A stretch of 64,000 bases of DNA, from the NCBI RefSeq assembly GCF_026898115.1, contig NZ_CP114036.1, forward strand, positions 2,108,001 to 2,172,000, written 5' to 3'. This DNA comes from Streptomyces sp. S465. Its GTDB lineage: Bacteria > Actinomycetota > Actinomycetes > Streptomycetales > Streptomycetaceae. Below, piece by piece: positions 18,485 to 26,550 of the stretch. Both the position numbers and the translations under genes were made by a program. Under the pieces are notes generated by a model. That model saw only the letters and a list, made by a program, of their open reading frames with translations. It was not told the origin of the DNA and did no database searches. Within the stretch, counting starts at the first letter, position 1. Each line of letters opens with the position of its first letter.

Positions 18485-19714
18485 TCAGAGGGCCACGCCC
18501 AGCAGCGCGTCCACGGCGCGCGAGACCAGTCCGGGCGCCCCCTCGTCCGTACCGCCGGCCGACGTCTGCGCGGCGGCCCAGCGGTCGACGGCGGCCAGGG
18601 CGGCGGGTGAGTTCAGGTCGTCCGCGAGCGCCTCGCGGATCTCCTCCAGCAGCACGTCGGCCGAGGGCCCGTCCGGCCGCGAGACGGCGGCGCGCCAGCG
18701 GCCGAGGCGCTCCTCGGCCTCCCGCAGCACCCCGTCCGTCCACTCCCAGTCCGCGCGGTAGTGGTGGGCCAGCAGCGCGAGCCGGATGGCCGCCGGGTCC
18801 ACCCCATCGCGGCGCAGCGCCGAGACGAAGACCAGGTTGCCCTTGGACTTGGACATCTTCTCGCCGTCCAGGGCCACCATCCCGGCGTGCACATAGGTCT
18901 TGGCGAACGGCCGCTCTCCGGTGAGGACCTGAGCGTGCGAGGCGCCCATCTCATGGTGCGGGAAGGCCAGATCCGATCCGCCGCCCTGCACGTCGAAGCC
19001 CATGCCGAGGTGGTCCAGGGCGATGGCCACGCATTCGATGTGCCAGCCGGGGCGGCCGGAGCCGAGCGATCCGCCGTCCCAACTCGGCTCGCCGTCGCGG
19101 GCGGCCATCCACAGCATCGGGTCGAGGGGGTTCTTCTTGCCGGGGCGCTCGGGGTCGCCGCCGCGCTCGGCGGACAGCAGCCGCATGGCCTCGGCGTCGA
19201 GCCGGCTGACCGAGCCGAAGGAGGGGTCGGACTCCACGGAGAAGTAGATGTCGCCTTCGAGCTCATAGGCGGCGCCCAGGTCGCGCAGCCGCTCCACGAG
19301 CGGCACGATCCCGGGTATCGCCTCGACGGCGCCGATGTAGTGGCGCGGGGGCAGCATCCGCAGGGCCGTCATGTCCTCGCGGAAGAGGGCGGTCTCGCGC
19401 TCGGCGAGGGCCGTCCAGTCGTCGCCGTTCTGCTGGGCCCGCTCCAGCAAGGGATCGTCGACATCGGTGACGTTCTGGACGTAGTGCACCTGGCGCTTGG
19501 TGTCGAGCCATACGCGCTGAACGAGGTCGAACGCGTTGTAGGTCGCCGCATGACCCATGTGGGTCGCGTCGTACGGGGTGATCCCGCAGACGTAGATGCG
19601 CGCGACGGGGCCGGGGGTCAGGGTGATCCGTCCCCCGGTCGCGGTGTCGTGAATGCTCAGGTCGCGGCCACTGCCGGGCAGGGCGGGAACCTCAGAAGCG
19701 GGCCAGGCATACAT
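18485..19714 (-). CDS. mshC: Cysteine:GlcN-Ins ligase, mycothiol biosynthesis MshC
   Basis: MshC ligates cysteine to 1D-myo-inositol 2-amino-2-deoxy-alpha-D-glucopyranoside with ATP, the penultimate step of mycothiol synthesis. From ATG 19714 the protein is 409 aa, the usual MshC length. It shows the class-I aaRS-like fold with zinc Cys43 in [16 protein letters not shown] (HIGH-like HMGH 52-55), then [26 protein letters not shown] (second zinc Cys) and the KMSKS loop EKMSKSKGN. The segment [14 protein letters not shown] at the start distinguishes it from CysS. The upstream genes (kinase-like protein, DUF3090, histidine phosphatase) form the conserved actinobacterial mshC neighbourhood. Confidence 0.95.
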   Translation of the reverse strand: MYAWPASEVPALPGSGRDLSIHDTATGGRITLTPGPVARIYVCGITPYDATHMGHAATYNAFDLVQRVWLDTKRQVHYVQNVTDVDDPLLERAQQNGDDWTALAERETALFREDMTALRMLPPRHYIGAVEAIPGIVPLVERLRDLGAAYELEGDIYFSVESDPSFGSVSRLDAEAMRLLSAERGGDPERPGKKNPLDPMLWMAARDGEPSWDGGSLGSGRPGWHIECVAIALDHLGMGFDVQGGGSDLAFPHHEMGASHAQVLTGERPFAKTYVHAGMVALDGEKMSKSKGNLVFVSALRRDGVDPAAIRLALLAHHYRADWEWTDGVLREAEERLGRWRAAVSRPDGPSADVLLEEIREALADDLNSPAALAAVDRWAAAQTSAGGTDEGAPGLVSRAVDALLGVAL

Positions 19715-19877
19715 GCAATGAGCGTAACCGGATGCAGCGTCCGTATACGAACCGGACCAGCCGTGTTGGCCGGATAGGCGGTCTTGCGCAGACGCCCGTG
19801 AGCTGCTTGCGCTCCTTGATCCGGGGACGACGGCGTCCCCACAGGGACGCTCCGGACCCCGGAGCGGGGCGGTCCGC

Positions 19878-20762
19878 TCAGACCGGCGGCCAGGGGATCG
19901 CAGGCCACTGACCGCTGGGCTCGGGGTGCTTCCGGGTCCGCAGCAAAGTGGCCACACGGGCCCGCAGCGCCTCGATCTCGGCCCCGGTGATCAGCTCCGC
20001 CAGCCGGGCGCCGAGCGGGCCGCCGTCGGCCAGCCGGTCCGCCAGCCGGCCCAGCACCTCGAGCACGTCGTCCGGCAGCGGCTCCCCGGCCCAGCCCCAC
20101 AGCAGGGTGCGCAGCTTGTCGTCCGCGTTGAAGGTGACACCGTGATCAATCGCATAGAGCCGGCCGCCGGCCGCGGGCAGCAGATGGCCGCCCTTGCGGT
20201 CGCCGTTGTTGATCACCGCGTCGAGCACGGCCAGCCGGCGCAGCCGTACGTCGTCGGCGTGCACCAGCAGCGCGGTGCGGCCCTCGCCCACCTCGGCGTA
20301 GCCCACCGCCTTCCAGCCGGGCCCCGGATCGTCGCCCTCGACGAGCGCGAGCAGCTCGGTACCCCGGGTCTCCCCGGACCCGTGGGCCCCGTCGGCCTCT
20401 GCCCCGTCGGAGGCCGAGGCCGCCTCGACCTCTATCCAGAGCTGGCACATCCCCTGGCCGTACGGCCCGTCGCGCAGCACGGTGGGCGGGACCAGCCCCC
20501 AGCCGGTGGCCTCGGAGATCTCGTACGCCGCGACCTCGCGCTGGGCGAGCGTGCCGTCCGGGAAGTCCCACAGCGGCCGCTCCCCGGCCACCGGCTTGTA
20601 GACGCAGGGGGCGCTGTGGCCCTCGTACTCGACCGTGCAGTACAGCACCGCGTTGGACGCCTCCCGGACCCGGCCGCGCACCGTCAGCTCACCGAGAGCC
20701 AGCAGCTCGGACGGGGACGGCGGCGTCAGGCTCCGCGGCGGTATCCGTTCTGGCGCGGACAT
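19878..20762 (-). CDS. SCO1664-family kinase-like protein
   Basis: This 294-aa conserved actinobacterial protein is distantly related to PI3/PI4-kinase-type folds. Start ATG 20762 follows GGAGGG (spacing 6) and overlaps the DUF3090 gene by 37 bp. Conserved segments include [61 protein letters not shown] (with the phosphate-site Lys in VYKP), [14 protein letters not shown] (catalytic-loop-like NNxDRKxxH) and [10 protein letters not shown] (IDHG metal motif). These motifs suggest a functional phosphotransfer centre, but no substrate is known. It is cotranscribed with DUF3090 and lies upstream of mshC. Confidence 0.88.
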   Translation of the reverse strand: MSAPERIPPRSLTPPSPSELLALGELTVRGRVREASNAVLYCTVEYEGHSAPCVYKPVAGERPLWDFPDGTLAQREVAAYEISEATGWGLVPPTVLRDGPYGQGMCQLWIEVEAASASDGAEADGAHGSGETRGTELLALVEGDDPGPGWKAVGYAEVGEGRTALLVHADDVRLRRLAVLDAVINNGDRKGGHLLPAAGGRLYAIDHGVTFNADDKLRTLLWGWAGEPLPDDVLEVLGRLADRLADGGPLGARLAELITGAEIEALRARVATLLRTRKHPEPSGQWPAIPWPPV

Positions 20763-21316
20763 ACGTGTCCCTCCGGGTCGAGCGGCAGACTGCACAGCGG
20801 GCAGGGCGGGCGGCCGGCGTTGACGACCTCCAGGGCGCGCTTGGCGAAGGCGCGCGCCTGCGTCCCGGTGAGCCGTACCCGCAGCATGGGCGGGCCGTTC
20901 ACATCGTCTTGGAGCAGCCGCTCCTCGGCCTCGGCCAGGTCCTCCTCGGACTCGGCCTCCAGCTCGACCAGCGCCTGTGCCTCGACGATCATGCGCTGTT
21001 CCTCGCCGTCCCAGGCGAGTGCCATGGTGCCGACCCGGAACTCCTCCTCGACGGGGACTTCCAGCGGTGCGGTGTCGGTGAGTTCGGCCGGTGCGACGGC
21101 GGGGACCGGGGCGTTTCCGCCGGTGCGCCGCACCACTTCGTCCAGCAGCTCGTCTATCCGCTCGGCCAACGCGGCGACCTGCGTCTTCTCCAGCGCGACG
21201 CTGGTGGTCCGGCCACCGGCGGACGCCTGGAGGAAAAAGGTACGACGACCAGGCAGCCCGACCGTACCGGCGACGAAACGGTCCGGCGGGTCATAGAGGA
21301 ACACCTGACGGGACAA
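20726..21316 (-). CDS. DUF3090 family protein
   Basis: This 196-aa protein starts at TTG 21316, giving the family N-terminus LSRQVFLYDPPDRFVAGTVGLPGRRTFFLQA. The DUF3090 fold covers most of the length (ALEKTQVAALAERIDELLDEV, MALAWDGEEQRMIVEAQA, LRVRLTGTQARAFAKRALEVV). The C-terminus [22 protein letters not shown] holds three cysteines and looks like a small zinc ribbon. The family is restricted to actinobacteria, almost always adjacent to mshC; its function is unknown. The 3' end overlaps the next gene. Confidence 0.9.
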   Translation of the reverse strand: MSRQVFLYDPPDRFVAGTVGLPGRRTFFLQASAGGRTTSVALEKTQVAALAERIDELLDEVVRRTGGNAPVPAVAPAELTDTAPLEVPVEEEFRVGTMALAWDGEEQRMIVEAQALVELEAESEEDLAEAEERLLQDDVNGPPMLRVRLTGTQARAFAKRALEVVNAGRPPCPLCSLPLDPEGHVCPRQNGYRRGA

Positions 21317-21439
21317 CGTCCTGCTCCATTTGGTTCGACTGCTCGGCTGACTGACTGCTGACCGCTGGGTGTCACGACCGCCCGGTCACGGCTGTCACGG
21401 CGCGCTCGCACCGCGGCACCACCCTACTGCGCACGGAGA

Positions 21440-22135
21440 TCACGGTGCTCCCGCGTCGCCGCCGACCGCCGCGTCCCCGCCGCGGTCCGCGGGGGTCTCC
21501 TCGCGCGGCACCAGTCCGGCGAAGTCGCCGGTGTCCCCGAGCCGGACGAGGAAGGGCCGGGTCGGGGTGTAGCGGATCGCGGTGACCGAGCAGGGCTCGA
21601 CCGAGATCCGCTGGAAGAGATCGAGATGCAGTCCGAGGGCGTCGGCGACCAGCGCCTTGATGAGGTCCCCGTGGGAGCACATCAGATAGACCGCGTCGGC
21701 GCCGTGCTCCCGCTCGATCCGGGCGTTCCACTCGCGCACCGCCTCGACCGCGCGCGCGTGCATGGCGCGCATGGACTCGCCGCCGGGGAAGGCGGCGGCG
21801 GACGGATGCTGCTGGACGACGTTCATCAGCGGTTCATCGGCCAGCTCGGCGAGCTTGCGGCCGGACCAGTCGCCGTAGTGGCACTCCCCGATCCGGTCCT
21901 CGGTGTGCAGCGGCAGTTCGGGGCGGGCGGCGAGCAGCGGGGCCAGGGTCTCCTGGCAGCGCTGGAGCGGGCTGGTGACGGCGGCGGCGAGGGGCAGCTG
22001 GGCCAGCCGGCCCGGCAGCGCCGCGGCCTGGGCCGCACCGCGCTCGTCGAGGGCGACACCGGGTGTCCAGCCCGCGAGGACGCCCGCGGTATTGGCGGTG
22101 GACCGGCCGTGCCGGACGAGGATCAGCATGGGCAT
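21440..22135 (-). CDS. Histidine phosphatase family protein (phosphoglycerate mutase-like)
   Basis: This 231-aa protein starts at ATG 22135 (MPMLILVRHGRSTAN); ATG 22129 is an alternative. The catalytic RHG motif is at residues 8-10, the second acid/base Glu is in GECHYGDWSGRKL, and the distal His is in LMCSHGDLIKALVADAL. This is the full catalytic set of a branch-1 phosphatase, also called the MSMEG_4193-type family, linked by position to mycothiol genes. The C-terminal 25 residues are low-complexity and probably dispensable. It heads the leftward DUF3090-kinase-mshC row. Confidence 0.88.
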   Translation of the reverse strand: MPMLILVRHGRSTANTAGVLAGWTPGVALDERGAAQAAALPGRLAQLPLAAAVTSPLQRCQETLAPLLAARPELPLHTEDRIGECHYGDWSGRKLAELADEPLMNVVQQHPSAAAFPGGESMRAMHARAVEAVREWNARIEREHGADAVYLMCSHGDLIKALVADALGLHLDLFQRISVEPCSVTAIRYTPTRPFLVRLGDTGDFAGLVPREETPADRGGDAAVGGDAGAP

Positions 22136-22231
22136 GCCTGCCACCCTACGACCCCGGCGGCCGCCGCTCGCCCGGGTGCGCACCGGCTCCCGGTCCGGTC
22201 CCCCGTGCGGATCCGCGTCACCCGAGGCACA

Positions 22232-23224
22232 ATGCCCGGCGTGATCGTGGATTGTGCCATCTACCGGGACGGGTGCCGCACCGAGGGACCCGCCGACTTC
22301 TCCGACGCCCTCGATCAGGCGCGCGCGAGTGGGGACGCCTTCTTGTGGATCGGGCTGCATGAGCCGACCGAGAACGAGTTCGAGCTGGTGACCAGCGAGT
22401 TCGGGCTGCATCCCCTGGCCGTCGAGGACGCCCTGAGCGCCCACCAGAGGCCGAAGCTGGAGGTCTATGACGATTCGCTGTTCCTGGTGCTCAAGCCGGT
22501 CCAGTACGACGAGAAGGCCGGTACCGTCACCGCGGGTGAACTGATGGTCTTCGTCGGTGACTCCTTCGTGGTGACCGTACGGCACGGCCAGGCCAATCCG
22601 CTCGGCTCGGTGCGCGACCGGCTGGAGAAGGCCCCCGAGGTGCTCCAGCACGGGCCGACGGCCGTGATGTACGCGGTGTCCGACGCGGTCGTGGACCACT
22701 ATCTGGACGTCGCCGACGGTCTGCACGCGGATCTGGAGGAGCTGGAGACGGAGGTGTTCGCCCCGAACGGGACCGCCGGGCAGAACACCGCCGGGCGGAT
22801 CTACGCCTTCAAGCGCGAGGTGATGGAATTCCGCCGGTCGGCCGGGCCGTTGGCGGACCCGATGGAGCGGCTCGCGGGTACCGGGGTGCCGTTCGTGCAC
22901 GAGGGCTCACGGCCGTTTTTCCGCGATGTCAGCGACCATCTGACCCGGGTGAACGAGCATGTGGAGGGGCTGGACCGGCTGCTGTCGGACATCCTCTCCG
23001 CCCATCTGGCACAGATGGGCGTGCGGCAGAACGACGACATGCGCAAGATCTCGGCGTGGGCGGCGATGGCCGCGGTGCCGACGATGATCGCCGGGATCTA
23101 CGGCATGAATTTCACGCATATGCCCGAGCTGAGACAGCCCTGGGGGTACCCGGGGGCGCTCGCGCTCATGGCGGGCGTGATCGTCCTGCTGTACCGCTGG
23201 TTCAAGCGGCGCGGCTGGCTCTGA
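22232..23224 (+). CDS. corA: CorA family magnesium/cobalt transporter
   Basis: This 330-aa pentameric channel subunit starts at ATG 22232 (MPGVIVDCAIYRDG) after GAGG. The long N-terminal cytoplasmic domain (residues 1-260) shows AFLWIGLHEPTENEFELV, HPLAVEDALSAHQRPKLEVYDD and VVTVRHG. TM1 carries the selectivity signature YGMNF (GMN at 291-293), followed by the periplasmic loop HMPE and TM2 (GYPGALALMAGVIVLLYRWFKRRGW). All diagnostic elements are present. It is divergent from the histidine phosphatase gene across 96 bp. Confidence 0.93.
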   Translation: MPGVIVDCAIYRDGCRTEGPADFSDALDQARASGDAFLWIGLHEPTENEFELVTSEFGLHPLAVEDALSAHQRPKLEVYDDSLFLVLKPVQYDEKAGTVTAGELMVFVGDSFVVTVRHGQANPLGSVRDRLEKAPEVLQHGPTAVMYAVSDAVVDHYLDVADGLHADLEELETEVFAPNGTAGQNTAGRIYAFKREVMEFRRSAGPLADPMERLAGTGVPFVHEGSRPFFRDVSDHLTRVNEHVEGLDRLLSDILSAHLAQMGVRQNDDMRKISAWAAMAAVPTMIAGIYGMNFTHMPELRQPWGYPGALALMAGVIVLLYRWFKRRGWL

Positions 23225-23255
23225 CCCGGCGCCGCCGCCCCGCCGGGCCCCGTGC

Positions 23256-24053
23256 TCAGACCAACTCGGGCGCCTCGGAAGCGGTCTGCGCGGACCCGCC
23301 CAGCGCGTTCCGCCGCTCGGGCATCCGCAGCGCCACCATGCGCCGCCAGCCGCCCAGCCGCTCATACCCGTACAGGGCGTGGATCCCGGCCGCGAGCAGC
23401 GCGCACTTCGCCCTGGACCAGCCGAGAACGCGCCCCATATGGGCCATCACGGCGAGGCTGACGTCCCGGTACACGGCGATCTCGACGAGCGCGCTCTCCC
23501 GCAGGGCCCGCTGGATGGTCCGGCCGTACCCGGCGGCGGCCAGGCGCAGTAGCTCCTCGTGGCAGTAGGCGAGATGGTTGTCCTCGTCCTCGGCGATCAT
23601 GCGCACCGCGCGGCCGAGGTCGGGGTGGTCGCCGAAGTACCTGCGCAACATCACCATCTGCGCGGAGGCGCGCTGTTCGGTGACCCGGCTGTGGGTGAGA
23701 TAGATCACGATGTCGTGCTCGGTGAGCCGCTCGTCGCGGCGCAGCTTGTCATGGGCGAGGCCAATGCCCCGCGCCTCCAGCAACATCGTGTAGTCGGCCT
23801 CGGGCGGCACCTCCATGGGCTCCAGAGCGCGCTTGCGGAGCAGTGCGTTGAAGATCCGGCCGTGTTTGTCCTCGTCGGCGCCGTGGCGGGCGATCTTGGG
23901 CGCGAGGTCGCGCAGACTCTCGGGCACGAGGGCGGCGATCCGGCCGTTCTCCCAGCCTCCCTGGGCCTCCCCGCTGGCCGCGACGGAGCAGAAGAGCCGG
24001 AACGACTCGTCGTTGTCGAGGATCTCCTGGAACACGCTTTTCGCCGAGAGCAT
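23256..24053 (-). CDS. Ferritin-like domain-containing protein
   Basis: This 265-aa mostly helical protein is read from ATG 24053, which follows GGAGG by 8 nt (GTG 24062 is an upstream alternative). Two metal-ligand-type segments are visible: APKIARHGADEDKHGRIFNAL and MIAEDEDNHLAYCHEELL, each with the E/DxxH pattern of ferritin-like diiron proteins. An Arg/Leu-rich C-terminal region (ALLAAGIHALYGYERLGGWRRMVALRMP) may associate with membrane or a partner. No specific reaction is known. It lies convergent to corA with a 31-bp gap. Confidence 0.8.
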   Translation of the reverse strand: MLSAKSVFQEILDNDESFRLFCSVAASGEAQGGWENGRIAALVPESLRDLAPKIARHGADEDKHGRIFNALLRKRALEPMEVPPEADYTMLLEARGIGLAHDKLRRDERLTEHDIVIYLTHSRVTEQRASAQMVMLRRYFGDHPDLGRAVRMIAEDEDNHLAYCHEELLRLAAAGYGRTIQRALRESALVEIAVYRDVSLAVMAHMGRVLGWSRAKCALLAAGIHALYGYERLGGWRRMVALRMPERRNALGGSAQTASEAPELV

Positions 24054-24393
24054 CGCCGCCACCTCCGTGCGCTGGTCGTGCGCTGCCGTACGCCGCCGCG
24101 CGCTTGTCGTCCGTTAGCCGTGCGTTTGCCGTGCATGTGTCGTGCACTCGTCGTGCCGACGTCCGCGTCCGCGCGGGGGCAGCGCAGAAGACAGCGCAGA
24201 AAAAGTCAACGGCCCCCTCGGCGCGGCGGCAACAGCTCAGGCGCCCGGTTCGGCCGGACGGGGGACCTCTCGGGCACCGCGTCCGCGTAACCCCTGGGCG
24301 CCGGCGGCGTTGTGCTGGACGACGGCCGTGGCGGGGAAGACCCCCGAGCCCCCACCACGGCCGCTGAACCTTCCCGGCACGGCCTCGCCGGGG
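24054..24393. other. Intergenic region, 340 bp, no gene
   Basis: The stretch separates two leftward genes. It contains GTGC-rich imperfect short repeats near 24117-24160 and a long hairpin at 24323-24363. No reading frame shows recognisable coding content. The promoter of the ferritin-like gene is expected within the first 150 bp, but no clear hexamers were found. Confidence 0.6.
24323..24363 (-). terminator. Hairpin terminator downstream of LLM oxidoreductase gene
   Basis: The arms CGGCCGTGGCGGGG (24323-24336) and CCCCACCACGGCCG (24350-24363) form a 14-bp stem with one mismatch and a 13-nt loop. It begins 31 bp past the stop of the leftward oxidoreductase gene. Confidence 0.6.
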
Positions 24394-25443
24394 TTACGCG
24401 AGCCCGGCCCGCTCCAGGGCCTCGACGCCCGCCCGCAGCCCGGCCAGCCGCTCCTCCAGCGTGAAGCCCGAGGGGTTGAGCGACAAGGTGGTGACCCCGG
24501 CCTCCGCGTACGCCTGCATACGGTCGGCGATGCGCTCCACGGGGCCGAGCAGTGCGGTGGAGTCGATCAGGTCGTGGGGCACGGCCGCGGCGGCGCCCTC
24601 CTTGTCCCCGGAGAGGTACTTCTCCTGGATCTCGGCGGCCTCCTTCTCGTACCCCAGGCGCTGCGCCAGCTTGTTGTAGAAGTTCTGCTTCGCGCTGCCC
24701 ATACCGCCCACGTAGAGCGCGGTGTACGGACGGAACTGGTCGGCCAGGGCGCGGACGTCGTCGCCGAGGGCCACGGGGACGGTGGGCACCACGTCGAAGC
24801 CGTCGAGGTCCTTGCCCGCCGTGGCCCGGCCCGCGCGCAGATGGCGGAGGGTGGTCTCCTCCGCGTGCTCCGGCGCGTAGAACAGGACCAGCGCGCCATC
24901 GGCGATCTCGCCGGTCTGCTCCAGGTTCTTCGGGCCGATGGCCGCGATGTAGAGCGGGATGTGCTCCCGCACCGGGTGGACGGTCAGCTTGATGGGCTTG
25001 CCGGGGCCGCCGGGCAGCGGCAGGGTCCAGTTCTGGCCCTCGTGCGTCAGCCGCTCGCGCGACATCGCCTTGCGGATGATCTCCACGTACTCGCGGGTGC
25101 GGGCCAGCGGCTTGTCGAACCGTACGCCGTACCAGCCCTCGGACACCTGGGGCCCCGAGACGCCGAGTCCGAGGCGGAAGCGGCCCCCGGAGAGGGTGTC
25201 GAGGGTGGCGGCGGTCATGGCCGTCATGGCCGGGGTGCGGGCCGGGATCTGGAAGATGGCGGAGCCGACGTCGATGCGCTCGGTCTGCGCGGCGACCCAC
25301 GAGAGCACGGTGGCGGCGTCCGAACCGTAGGCTTCGGCGGCCCAGCAGACGGCATAGCCGAGCCGGTCGGCCTCGCGGGCGACCGCGAGGTTGTCCGCGT
25401 CCATTCCGGCGCCCCAGTAGCCGAGGTTGATGCCGAGCCTCAT
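24394..25443 (-). CDS. LLM class F420-dependent oxidoreductase
   Basis: This 349-aa luciferase-like oxidoreductase begins at ATG 25443 (AAGGGG, spacing 5) with MRLGINLGYWGAGMDADNLAVAREADRLGYAVCWAAEAYGSDA, typical of the MSMEG/Rv-type F420-dependent branch. Other signatures are GSAIFQIPARTPAMTAMTAATLDTLSGGRFRLGLGVSGPQVSEGWYGV and IYIAAIGPKN-like LYIAAIGPKNLEQTGEIADG. The substrate is unknown; the group is often tied to lipid or xenobiotic redox. A perfect 14-bp palindrome covers the region just upstream of the SD, so it is probably controlled by a dedicated TetR-like repressor. Confidence 0.88.
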   Translation of the reverse strand: MRLGINLGYWGAGMDADNLAVAREADRLGYAVCWAAEAYGSDAATVLSWVAAQTERIDVGSAIFQIPARTPAMTAMTAATLDTLSGGRFRLGLGVSGPQVSEGWYGVRFDKPLARTREYVEIIRKAMSRERLTHEGQNWTLPLPGGPGKPIKLTVHPVREHIPLYIAAIGPKNLEQTGEIADGALVLFYAPEHAEETTLRHLRAGRATAGKDLDGFDVVPTVPVALGDDVRALADQFRPYTALYVGGMGSAKQNFYNKLAQRLGYEKEAAEIQEKYLSGDKEGAAAAVPHDLIDSTALLGPVERIADRMQAYAEAGVTTLSLNPSGFTLEERLAGLRAGVEALERAGLA

Positions 25444-25452
25444 ACGCACCCC

Positions 25453-25466
25453 TTACTGATCAGTAA
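25453..25466. promoter_or_regulatory. 14-bp perfect palindrome TTACTGATCAGTAA (candidate operator)
   Basis: This AT-rich perfect palindrome sits 9 bp upstream of the oxidoreductase start, immediately next to its SD. The shape and the TTACT/AGTAA arms are typical of TetR-family operators. It stands out against the roughly 72% GC background. The cognate regulator is not encoded nearby. Confidence 0.55.
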
Positions 25467-25569
25467 CGTCGCTGTTGCGGGGACTCTAGCGCGCACGGCC
25501 GGGATGCGTCAGGGGTGGGTTATCCACAGGCTGCCACGGGGCGCATTCCGGCCAGTAATCTCGACGTTC

Positions 25570-26550
25570 ATGGAGCTAAGGCACCTCGGCCGCACGGGCC
25601 TGCGCGTTTCCCGGCTCGGGCTCGGCACGCTCACCTGGGGGCGGGACACCGACGAACACGACGCCGCCGATCAGCTCAAGACGTTCTGGGAGGCGGGCGG
25701 CACGCTTGTCGACACCGCGGATGTGTACGCGGACGGCGGCGCCGAATACCTCCTGGGGCAGCTGCTGGAGGGGCTGCTGCCGCGGCGCGATCTACAGATC
25801 GCCACGAAGGCCGGCAGCGTGCCCGATCCCGACCGCCGCTTCGACGGTTCGCGCGGCCATCTGCTGGCCGCGCTGGACGCCTCCCTGGAGCGGCTGGGCA
25901 CAGACTACGTCGACCTGTGGCAGGTGCACGCCTTCGACCCGTTCACCCCGCTCGAGGAGACCTTGCAGGCGCTGGACATCGCGGTCAGCAGCGGCCGGGC
26001 CCGCTATGTGGGGGTGTCCAACTTCAGCGGCTGGCAGCTCGCGAAGGCCGCCACCTGGCAGCTGGCCTCCTCCGGGGCCCACACCCCGCTGGCCAGCACC
26101 CAGATGGAGTACTCGCTGCTTCAGCGCGGTGTGGAGCGCGAGGTGCTGCCCGCCGCCCTCGACCTCGGCGTCGGGCTGCTGCCGTCCTCGCCGCTCGGCC
26201 GCGGTGTGCTGACCGGCAAGTACCGCCATGCGACCCCCGCCGACTCGCGCGGCGCCTCCGAGCTCGCGGCCTTCGTCGCGCCGTATCTGGACGAGGAGGC
26301 GGGCCGGATCGTGGAGGCGGTCGCCATAGCCGCCGACGGCCTGGCCACCACCCCGCTCAACGTGGCACTGGCCTGGGTCCGCGACCGCCCGGGTGTGACC
26401 GCGCCGATCGTCGGCGCGCGCAACGCACAGCAGCTCAGGGCGGCGCTGTCGGCGGAGAGCCTTAGTCTTCCGGACGAGATCTGCCAGGCGCTCGACGATG
26501 TGTCGGCGCCCGTGCACCGCTATCCCGATCAGGACTGGAGCACGCTGTGA
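25570..26550 (+). CDS. Aldo/keto reductase
   Basis: This 326-aa (alpha/beta)8 NADPH-dependent oxidoreductase starts at ATG 25570: MELRHLGRTGLRVSRLGLGTLTWGRDTDEHDAADQL. Catalytic Asp and Tyr lie in LVDTADVYADGGAE, Lys in IATKAG, and His in LWQVHAFDPFTPLEETLQAL. Cofactor-site segments are YVGVSNFSGWQ, STQMEYSLLQRGVEREV and PIVGARNAQQL. This resembles the YajO/general stress AKR branch; substrate unknown. The stop overlaps the next gene start by GTGA, so it is cotranslated with the large RecD2-like protein. Confidence 0.92.
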   Translation: MELRHLGRTGLRVSRLGLGTLTWGRDTDEHDAADQLKTFWEAGGTLVDTADVYADGGAEYLLGQLLEGLLPRRDLQIATKAGSVPDPDRRFDGSRGHLLAALDASLERLGTDYVDLWQVHAFDPFTPLEETLQALDIAVSSGRARYVGVSNFSGWQLAKAATWQLASSGAHTPLASTQMEYSLLQRGVEREVLPAALDLGVGLLPSSPLGRGVLTGKYRHATPADSRGASELAAFVAPYLDEEAGRIVEAVAIAADGLATTPLNVALAWVRDRPGVTAPIVGARNAQQLRAALSAESLSLPDEICQALDDVSAPVHRYPDQDWSTL

